The notes under the pieces were generated by a model. The model was given only the letters and a program-made list of their open reading frames with translations, had not been told where the DNA came from and searched no databases. DNA of 9,966 bases from Paludibacter sp. (GTDB taxonomy: Bacteria; Bacteroidota; Bacteroidia; Bacteroidales; Paludibacteraceae), in contig JAQTOL010000047.1 in NCBI GenBank assembly GCA_028748945.1, positions 2,184 to 12,149 of the forward strand, written 5' to 3'. Numbering within the stretch: the stretch's first letter is position 1; each line of letters starts with the position of its first letter. The translations under genes and the position numbers were made by a program. Of this stretch, positions 5,261 to 9,966 are shown one piece after another.

Positions 5261-6484
5261 TTATTTTTCCAACCGTTTCATGGCTTCAATGGTATTTTCG
5301 CGACTACCAAATGCTGAGAAGCGGACATATCCTTCGCCACTGGCACCAAAACCGGCTCCGGGTGTGGTAACGATATTTTTCTCTTTTAGCAGATAGTCGA
5401 AATATTCCCAACTTCCCATACCCACGGGAGCTTTCGCCCACACGTAAGGTGCATTCACTCCACCAAATATTGTATATCCGGCTTTCAACAGTCCTTCGCG
5501 TATAATGCGCGCATTTTCGGTGTAAAAACCAATCAATGCTTTTACCTGCTTTTTACCTTCGGTGCTATAGGTGGCTTCTGCTGCCCGCTGTACAACATAC
5601 GATGTGCCGTTAAATTTAGTGGTTTGACGACGATTCCAAAGTTTATTCAACGAAACTTTTTCACCGTTAGCCGAATTTCCCATTAATTGCTTGGGTACAA
5701 CCGTGTATCCGCAACGGGTTCCGGTAAAGCCGGCCGTTTTTGAAAAACTGCGGAATTCGATGGCCACATCTTTGGCACCTTCAATTTCGTAAATACTGTG
5801 TGGAACGTTTTCTTCCGTAATAAATGCTTCGTAAGCAGCATCAAACAAAATTACAACATCGTTGGCTCGGGCATATTCTACCCACACAGTTAGTTGTTCT
5901 TTAGTTAATGTTGTTCCGGTTGGATTGTTTGGATAACAGAGATAAACCAGGTCTACCTTTCCGGTAGGAAGTGCCGGTACGAAATTGTTTTCCGAGTTAC
6001 ATTTCAGATAAACCAGATTGGTCCAGGCACCGGTCGCTGTTGGCTCACCTGCACGACCGCCCATGGCATTGGTGTCGACATAAACCGGATAACTGGGATC
6101 GGTAATGGCAACGCGATTATTCCTGTCGAAAATATCACCGATATTTCCGGTATCGCTTTTGGCACCATCACTTACAAATATCTCGTCGGCTTCAATATCA
6201 ATCCCTTTCGATTTAAAATCATTTTCAACGATGGCTTCCCGCAGAAAAGCATATCCTTGCTCGGGGCCATAACCTCTGAATGTTTCGGCATGACGTTGTT
6301 CGTTGGCAGCTTTAATCATAGCATCAACCGATGCATCGGGTAGGGGAAGGCTCACATCACCAATTCCCATTCGAATGATTGAAGCATCCGGATTTTCTTC
6401 TTTATGTTGTGTTACCCGTTTGGCTATTTCCGAAAATAAATAGGTTGCCGGAATTTTGATAAAATTTTCATTAATCTGTGCCAT
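5261..6484 (-). CDS. dapL: LL-diaminopimelate aminotransferase
   Basis: A 407-residue PLP-dependent class I/II aminotransferase, the usual DapL length (about 410). It converts tetrahydrodipicolinate and glutamate directly to LL-2,6-diaminopimelate and 2-oxoglutarate, replacing the acylated DapD/C/E steps of other bacteria. Seen: [11 protein letters not shown] near the N-terminus, the DapL-type [10 protein letters not shown] (69-78), SDGAKSD, YPNNPTG with N187, FDAAYEAFI with D215, [15 protein letters not shown] with Schiff-base lysine K249, and [10 protein letters not shown] with the carboxylate-binding R388. All key residues are present. It lies 99 bases after dapF on the same strand, and the next enzyme in the pathway is DapF, so an operon is likely. 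The gap is filled by a heptad repeat whose perfect units end only 4 bases before the start codon, so translation initiation occurs beside that repeat. A terminator follows the stop. Confidence 0.96.
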   Translation of the reverse strand: MAQINENFIKIPATYLFSEIAKRVTQHKEENPDASIIRMGIGDVSLPLPDASVDAMIKAANEQRHAETFRGYGPEQGYAFLREAIVENDFKSKGIDIEADEIFVSDGAKSDTGNIGDIFDRNNRVAITDPSYPVYVDTNAMGGRAGEPTATGAWTNLVYLKCNSENNFVPALPTGKVDLVYLCYPNNPTGTTLTKEQLTVWVEYARANDVVILFDAAYEAFITEENVPHSIYEIEGAKDVAIEFRSFSKTAGFTGTRCGYTVVPKQLMGNSANGEKVSLNKLWNRRQTTKFNGTSYVVQRAAEATYSTEGKKQVKALIGFYTENARIIREGLLKAGYTIFGGVNAPYVWAKAPVGMGSWEYFDYLLKEKNIVTTPGAGFGASGEGYVRFSAFGSRENTIEAMKRLEK

Positions 6485-6488
6485 AAAT

Positions 6489-6537
6489 TTTATAGTTTAT
6501 AGTTTATAGTTTATAGTTGGTAGTTTATAGTTGATGG
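6489..6537. repeat. Heptanucleotide tandem repeat (TTTATAG) before dapL
   Basis: Seven consecutive 7-base units on the plus strand: TTTATAG at 6489-6516 (four perfect copies), TTGGTAG (6517-6523), TTTATAG (6524-6530) and TTGATGG (6531-6537). On the coding strand of dapL this reads CTATAAA repeated, ending 4 bases before the ATG. Copy-number change by slippage would alter the dapF-dapL spacer. Imperfect units of the same family appear in opposite orientation at about 6551-6577, creating the palindrome listed next. Confidence 0.85.
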
Positions 6538-6573
6538 TCGAAGTTCAAACTATTGACTACCAACATTAAACTA
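6507..6573. repeat. Large imperfect palindrome made of opposed heptads, between dapF and dapL
   Basis: The arms 6507-6532 and 6548-6573 pair at 22 of 26 positions around a 15-base loop: TAGTTTA/TAAACTA, then a 2-base mismatch, GTTGGTAGT/ACTACCAAC (6516-6524 with 6556-6564), another 2-base mismatch, and ATAGTT/AACTAT. In the dapF-dapL mRNA it would form a stem just upstream of the dapL start. Because one arm lies inside the tandem array, the stem can slide in 7-base steps. Confidence 0.75.
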
Positions 6574-6583
6574 CTTACTAATT

Positions 6584-7417
6584 TTATATTTCGCCTTCAA
6601 AAACGGTAGTTGCACTACCTGTTAAGTAAACATGATTGTCTGCCTCTTTCCATTCAATGATCAGTTCACCTCCAATAAGCTCAACAGTAGTTTTTCGATT
6701 ATTTACACCATTTAAAACTCCGGCAACAACCGATGCGCATGCTCCGGTTCCACAAGCCATTGTTTCGCCTGAGCCTCGTTCCCAAACCCGCATTTTAATT
6801 CGGTCTTTAGAAAGGACTTCAATAAATTCGGTGTTGGTACGACGTGGAAAAATGGCTGCATTTTCAATCACAGGACCAATTTTTGGTAAATCGAGTTGTT
6901 CAATATGATTTGTATAAATTACTGCGTGCGGATTTCCCATCGAAACAGTGGTAATATTATAATGAATATCGGCATTAAACACAACCGCTTCATTAATTAC
7001 ATTTGTTTTTTGAATTGTCGTCGGAATCAGTTCGGCCTGAAGTATTGGTTCACCCATATCAACGGTAACTTTATCAACCTTATTCTCATCATTTATAAAA
7101 AGTGCTAATACTTTAATTCCGGCTAAAGTTTCGAGTGTAAGAGAAGTTTTTTTTGTCATACCTTTGTCGTAGACATATTTACCTATACAGCGTGAAGCAT
7201 TTCCACACATTTCCGATTCCGATCCATCGGCGTTGAACATGCGCATACGAAAATCACAGGTTGCGGAAGGCATAATAATTACCAATCCATCAGATCCGAT
7301 TCCTTTGTGGCGATCGCTGTATTTAATTGAAAATTCAACGGGATTTTCGATATTTTCTTCAAAACCATTCACGTATATATAATCGTTGCCGGTACCATGC
7401 ATTTTCGTGAATTTCAT
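6584..7417 (-). CDS. dapF: Diaminopimelate epimerase
   Basis: A 277-residue cofactor-independent epimerase that converts LL-diaminopimelate to meso-diaminopimelate for lysine and peptidoglycan synthesis in the cytoplasm. Length is normal. Seen: [12 protein letters not shown] at the N-terminus, [29 protein letters not shown] with catalytic base C71, [19 protein letters not shown], and [19 protein letters not shown] with catalytic C222. Both halves of the pseudo-symmetric fold and both cysteines are intact. It is the first gene of the inferred dapF-dapL unit; its substrate is the product of DapL. A TAnnTTTG element lies 44 bases upstream of the start, and no lysine-riboswitch-like structure was recognised in the leader. 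Confidence 0.96.
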   Translation of the reverse strand: MKFTKMHGTGNDYIYVNGFEENIENPVEFSIKYSDRHKGIGSDGLVIIMPSATCDFRMRMFNADGSESEMCGNASRCIGKYVYDKGMTKKTSLTLETLAGIKVLALFINDENKVDKVTVDMGEPILQAELIPTTIQKTNVINEAVVFNADIHYNITTVSMGNPHAVIYTNHIEQLDLPKIGPVIENAAIFPRRTNTEFIEVLSKDRIKMRVWERGSGETMACGTGACASVVAGVLNGVNNRKTTVELIGGELIIEWKEADNHVYLTGSATTVFEGEI

Positions 7418-7460
7418 ATTCTGTAATATTTTAGGATGTAGTATTGTTAATTAATCATTG

Positions 7461-7490
7461 CAAAATTAGTTATAAACCGGCGATTGTAAA
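7461..7490 (-). promoter_or_regulatory. dapF: Probable dapF promoter
   Basis: TAATTTTG on the minus strand (7468-7461) is an exact TAnnTTTG element. TTTA, three of four matches to the -33 TTTG, lies 18 bases upstream. A start site near 7454 would give a leader of about 37 bases to the dapF ATG, which is sensible. Motif-based only. Confidence 0.5.
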
Positions 7491-7687
7491 TTTTGTGCCG
7501 TTATTCGTTTTTAGAAAAAAAGCAATATTTACAATATGACACAAATTATTTAGTTATGGTGTTGATTTGTATGTAAACTGAGTATAATTGTGTCGGATCG
7601 AAACTATTCTTATGCCCTTTGATGTTGTAATTCTTGCTTAAAGTGTTTTTTACATTCAAACATTATCAGTTCCCTGACAAGTGATTT

Positions 7688-7705
7688 CAAAAGTACACAA
7701 ATATA
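7688..7705 (-). promoter_or_regulatory. Two closely spaced leftward -7-like elements, possible distal dapF promoter
   Basis: The minus strand carries TATATTTG (7705-7698) and TACTTTTG (7695-7688), both exact TAnnTTTG matches, 10 bases apart. Neither has a clear -33 TTTG. If used, they would add a leader of about 270 bases to dapF. AT-rich sequence makes chance matches plausible. Confidence 0.25.
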
Positions 7706-7842
7706 GAGGTATTTGAAAAAAAATAAAGTGAAATTTTAAATGACCCGCACTAATATTGGCATCAGAATTATAGTGAATCTCAAATGCAATGGCCTTTTCA
7801 ACCCTTTTTTTGTAATCATACGACTGAAATTTCTTTTTGTAA

Positions 7843-7880
7843 ATTCGATTCGAATAAAAAAAAAGTTGTATTTTTACAAC
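7843..7880 (+). promoter_or_regulatory. Paired palindromes at the promoter of the pRiA4b ORF-3-like gene
   Basis: ATTCGA-T-TCGAAT (7843-7855) is a perfect 6+1+6 palindrome. Ten bases further, GTTGTA-TTTT-TACAAC (7865-7880) is a perfect 6-bp hairpin whose centre overlaps TATTTTTA, a 7-of-8 match to the -7 element, 21 bases before the ATG. The position suggests an operator plus promoter or short 5'-UTR hairpin. No good -33 TTTG was found. Confidence 0.35.
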
Positions 7881-7900
7881 CGAAATAAAAACGAATAAAC

Positions 7901-8458
7901 ATGATTTATAAATTCACATTACTATCCGATGAGGTAGATGATTTTGTCCGGGTAATTACGATTGATTCCGAAGCAAAATTTATTGATTTGCATAATGCGA
8001 TTCTCGATTCAGTGAATTACGAGAAGAATCAGATGACTACTTTTTTCATATGTTCGGATAACTGGGAAAAAGGGCAGGAAGTAACGCTGGTTGAGATGGA
8101 ATCGAGTTCGGAATACGATAATTTAGTTATGGATAGTACCGTATTGGAAGAATTACTGGTGGACGAAGGTCAAAAATTACTTTATGTTTTTGATATGATG
8201 TCCGATAGGGTTTTCTTTATGGAGTTGACTGAAATTATTCCACTTAAAAATCAGAAAGCCGCTAAGTGTATAACTAGCAGTGGAGAAGCTCCTATCCAGA
8301 TTATTGCAGATGAAGGAGTGGCCGTTGTACCGAAAACAGCACTTGACGAAAACTTTTACGGTGACGAAGAATTCGACATGGAAGAATTGGACGAAGAAGG
8401 TTTCGGGGAAATGAATTTTGATGACAGCAGTCTTTTTTCTGAAGATCCGAAATTCTAA
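7901..8458 (+). CDS. pRiA4b ORF-3-like / IS1096 TnpR-passenger-type protein with acidic tail
   Basis: A 185-residue cytoplasmic protein whose function I cannot state. The N-terminal part matches the pRiA4b ORF-3-like fold (PF07929 type): MIYKFTLL, VRVITIDSEAKFIDLHNAI (17-35), a short FFICSDNWEKG segment, then LLYVFDMMSDRVFFMELTEI (93-112), equivalent to the family's LxYxYDFGDxWxHxIxLExI, and AKCITSSGEAPIQ around C123. The usual GDGW signature is eroded to MSDRV. The last 37 residues are strongly acidic (16 Asp/Glu), probably a disordered tail. Despite the family name, no transposon ends or transposase lie nearby, so it is best read as a chromosomal protein. A strong terminator separates it from miaA, so it is probably transcribed alone. 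The start is supported by the conserved N-terminal strand beginning at residue 2. Confidence 0.72.
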   Translation: MIYKFTLLSDEVDDFVRVITIDSEAKFIDLHNAILDSVNYEKNQMTTFFICSDNWEKGQEVTLVEMESSSEYDNLVMDSTVLEELLVDEGQKLLYVFDMMSDRVFFMELTEIIPLKNQKAAKCITSSGEAPIQIIADEGVAVVPKTALDENFYGDEEFDMEELDEEGFGEMNFDDSSLFSEDPKF

Positions 8459-8477
8459 TTTCCACCAAAATAGATTG

Positions 8478-8519
8478 AAAGACAGAAAATGAACATGTTT
8501 TATTTTCTGTCTTTTTTGT
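8478..8519 (+). terminator. Strong intrinsic terminator between the pRiA4b-like gene and miaA
   Basis: AAAGACAGAAAAT (8478-8490) and ATTTTCTGTCTTT (8502-8514) are perfectly complementary over 13 bases, followed by further T residues (8515-8517). The 11-base loop contains the palindrome AACATGTT. It lies 20 bases after the upstream stop codon and points right. Confidence 0.85.
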
Positions 8520-8544
8520 TGTAAATTATTATTTACTAATTTCA
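8515..8544 (+). promoter_or_regulatory. miaA: Candidate miaA promoter overlapping the preceding terminator
   Basis: TTTG at 8515-8518 sits in the T-tail of the terminator, and TAATTTCA at 8537-8544, 6 of 8 matches to TAnnTTTG, follows at an 18-base spacing. A start site would fall within a few bases of the miaA ATG at 8553, giving a nearly leaderless mRNA. The -7 match is imperfect. Confidence 0.35.
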
Positions 8545-8552
8545 CGGAATAA

Positions 8553-9503
8553 ATGGACCAACCGGACTTTCATCTTTTATCTCACAACTTTCAACCCGAT
8601 AAACCGACTTTAGTAGTCGTTCTCGGGCCGACAGGTGTTGGTAAAACCAATATCAGCCTTCGTCTGGCTGAGCATTTTGGTTGTCCCATAGTTTCGTCAG
8701 ATTCCCGCCAGTTTTACAAAGAGTTGAAAATTGGAACCGCTGCTCCGACTGAAGAACAGTTAAGCAGAGTAAAACATTATTTTATTGGTTCGCATTCCAT
8801 TTTCGACGAATATAATGCCGGACAGTACGAACAGGATGCTATTCAATTGTTGGATGAATTGTTCAATAACAATAAAGTAGTCTTATTGGTGGGCGGTTCT
8901 ATGATGTATATCGATGCATTGTGCAACGGAATGGATAATATTCCTTCAGTCGATGCTGAAACACGTTCTTTCTGGCAACAACAATTTGCTGATTTTGGTC
9001 TTGAATTTATTCAAAATGAATTAAAAAGGCTCGATCCACTGCATTACGATCAGGTAGATATACAAAATCCGAAGCGAATTATTCATGCGTTGGAAATTTG
9101 CAGCATGACGGGAAAACCCTATTCCGATTTCCGAACCGGTGAACGTAAGCAACGCAATTTCAATATTTTGAAGATTGGGCTTAACCGTCTCCGCCCGGAA
9201 TTATACGAGCGAATCAATCAGCGTGTTGAAGAAATGATGGACGCCGGATTGTTACAGGAAGCGGAACAGTTTTATCCTTTCAAAAAACTGAATACCCTGA
9301 ATACGGTGGGCTATAAAGAGATTTTCGAATATCTGGATGGAAACCGGACCCTTGATTTTGCCGTGAATATGATAAAGCAGGATTCCCGGAGATACGCTAA
9401 ACGCCAGTTAACCTGGTTTAACCGCGATAAGGAAATTCACTGGTTTCATCCGGAAGAAGAAGCAAAAATTTTAGATTTTGTCAATGAAATGCTGACAACA
9501 TAA
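8553..9503 (+). CDS. miaA: tRNA dimethylallyltransferase (tRNA A37 prenyltransferase)
   Basis: A 316-residue enzyme that transfers a dimethylallyl group to N6 of adenosine 37 in tRNAs reading codons that start with U, the first step toward ms2i6A. Length is typical. Seen: P-loop GPTGVGKT (25-32), [18 protein letters not shown] (48-65) with the catalytic-site Asp and the Gln region that recognises A37, HYFIGS, the [10 protein letters not shown] stretch (GGTGLYxxAL in most bacteria), [26 protein letters not shown], and the C-terminal [14 protein letters not shown]. The GGS-MM substitution looks like a Bacteroidota-type variant rather than damage. I recall that some Bacteroidota carry two miaA copies, and this window cannot show which this is. 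murB follows 61 bases downstream without a clear terminator, so the two may be co-transcribed. Confidence 0.96.
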   Translation: MDQPDFHLLSHNFQPDKPTLVVVLGPTGVGKTNISLRLAEHFGCPIVSSDSRQFYKELKIGTAAPTEEQLSRVKHYFIGSHSIFDEYNAGQYEQDAIQLLDELFNNNKVVLLVGGSMMYIDALCNGMDNIPSVDAETRSFWQQQFADFGLEFIQNELKRLDPLHYDQVDIQNPKRIIHALEICSMTGKPYSDFRTGERKQRNFNILKIGLNRLRPELYERINQRVEEMMDAGLLQEAEQFYPFKKLNTLNTVGYKEIFEYLDGNRTLDFAVNMIKQDSRRYAKRQLTWFNRDKEIHWFHPEEEAKILDFVNEMLTT

Positions 9504-9564
9504 AGATAGCTATAGAAACTTTATTGTTATATTTTTCCCGATCAATACATCAAACTAGAATTCT

Positions 9565-9966
9565 ATGAAAATATCTCCAATCTTTTCACTTAAAGCCTTT
9601 AATACCTTTGGCATTGATGCCAAAACCGATTATTTTATCGAATATGATTCGGTTGAAGATTTGCAGGAGTTACTGAAACTGGATCTTGTAAAATCAAATC
9701 GGATGCTGGTTATCGGAGGAGGCAGCAATTTGCTGTTTTTGAATGATTTTAAGGGTGTTGTGATTCATTCCGCTATTAATTCAATAAAACCGGTGTCCGA
9801 AGATACCAAACATATCTATTTGGAAGCAGGTTCAGGAGTGGTTTGGGATGAGTTGGTGGCCTATGTGGTGGAACACGGTTGGGGAGGAGTGGAGAACCTG
9901 TCGCTTATTCCGGGTGAAGTAGGAGCAGCGGCCGTGCAAAATATCGGGGCATATGGTGTGGAAGTG
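9565..9966 (+). CDS. murB: UDP-N-acetylenolpyruvoylglucosamine reductase, N-terminal part (cut by window end)
   Basis: The first 134 codons of MurB, the FAD- and NADPH-dependent enzyme that makes UDP-N-acetylmuramate for peptidoglycan. The frame is open to the end of the window. Seen: LKAFNTFGIDAKTDYFIEY at the N-terminus, the FAD-binding VIGGGSNLLFLNDF (about 49-62), the GSGVVWDELVAYVVEHGWGG stretch, and SLIPGEVGAAAVQNIGAYGVE, the strongest MurB signature. The C-terminal substrate domain with its catalytic Ser and Glu lies outside the window. The ATG at 9565 is right for the family's N-terminus; no Shine-Dalgarno sequence precedes it. An A/T-rich weak hairpin (TAAAG at 9501, CTTTA at 9519) is all that separates it from miaA. 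Confidence 0.95.
   Translation, partial: MKISPIFSLKAFNTFGIDAKTDYFIEYDSVEDLQELLKLDLVKSNRMLVIGGGSNLLFLNDFKGVVIHSAINSIKPVSEDTKHIYLEAGSGVVWDELVAYVVEHGWGGVENLSLIPGEVGAAAVQNIGAYGVEV

Larger units (their letters stand above)
7418..7900. other. Divergent intergenic region between dapF and the pRiA4b ORF-3-like gene
   Basis: A 483-base non-coding gap with starts facing away on both sides. It holds a probable dapF promoter near 7461, two further leftward TAnnTTTG motifs at 7688-7705, and two small palindromes at the rightward end (7843-7855 and 7865-7880). Between about 7490 and 7680 I see no gene, RNA or repeat. Confidence 0.6.

Noticed and set aside
6489..6577. CRISPR array
   Set aside because: The repeat unit is 7 bases with no spacers and reversed orientation in the second half.
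6636..7108. Two plus-strand open frames opposite dapF
   Set aside because: dapF on the other strand has both catalytic cysteines and complete motifs; these frames show none.
7418..7700. Lysine riboswitch in the dapF leader
   Set aside because: I could not find the conserved L-box core or a terminator-antiterminator pair, and the best promoter gives a leader of only about 37 bases.
7901..8458. Insertion sequence or transposon passenger suggested by the IS1096/TnpR family name
   Set aside because: No transposase, terminal inverted repeats or target-site duplications were seen around it, and the neighbours are housekeeping genes.
8177..8545. A 122-codon minus-strand open frame over the end of the pRiA4b-like gene
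   Set aside because: It runs opposite to a better-supported gene, crosses a perfect terminator, and has low-complexity Phe/Lys/Asn-rich content without motifs.

Overview
The window is AT-rich bacterial chromosome, most likely from the phylum Bacteroidota and plausibly the order Bacteroidales. Four things point there. The coding content fits: DapL-type lysine/meso-DAP synthesis, a Bacteroidota-like PII protein, and an Amt with a long Thr/Ala-rich lead-in. Start codons mostly lack Shine-Dalgarno sequences and follow A/T-rich leaders. Several intergenic regions carry TAnnTTTG motifs, the -7 element of the Bacteroidota primary sigma factor. The intergenic DNA is long and poor in genes. The genus call is inference; no rRNA or marker gene is present.

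Layout from left to right. Positions 1-630 hold no gene, only a probable promoter for a leftward gene outside the window and a series of hairpins downstream of amtB, ending in a good leftward terminator (349-390). Positions 631-3343 are a leftward nitrogen cluster, transcribed in the order TorF-like outer-membrane barrel, PII protein, ammonium channel. A promoter flanked by an unusual wide dyad (3449-3500) lies upstream. Positions 3344-4187 are gene-poor, with a possible decayed ORF, a terminator and a tiny ORF. A leftward exported rhodanese-thioredoxin fusion follows (4188-4907), with two striking palindromes upstream. Positions 5261-7417 are the leftward pair dapF-dapL, separated by a two-orientation heptanucleotide repeat that forms a large imperfect hairpin. 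Positions 7418-7900 are a divergent intergenic region. From there genes run rightward: a pRiA4b ORF-3-like protein with an acidic tail, a strong terminator, miaA, and the first 134 codons of murB, cut by the window end.

How the genes work together. The barrel, PII protein and Amt form a plausible ammonium acquisition unit: passage through the outer membrane, conduction through the inner membrane, and nitrogen/energy sensing that can plug the channel. DapL makes LL-diaminopimelate in one step and DapF epimerises it to meso-DAP, so the pair supplies lysine and peptidoglycan; MurB also serves peptidoglycan. MiaA modifies tRNAs reading UNN codons. I saw no phage, insertion sequence, CRISPR array, tRNA or rRNA. 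The protein-coding genes are mostly housekeeping. The unusual signals are in the non-coding DNA and in the T-loop of the PII protein.
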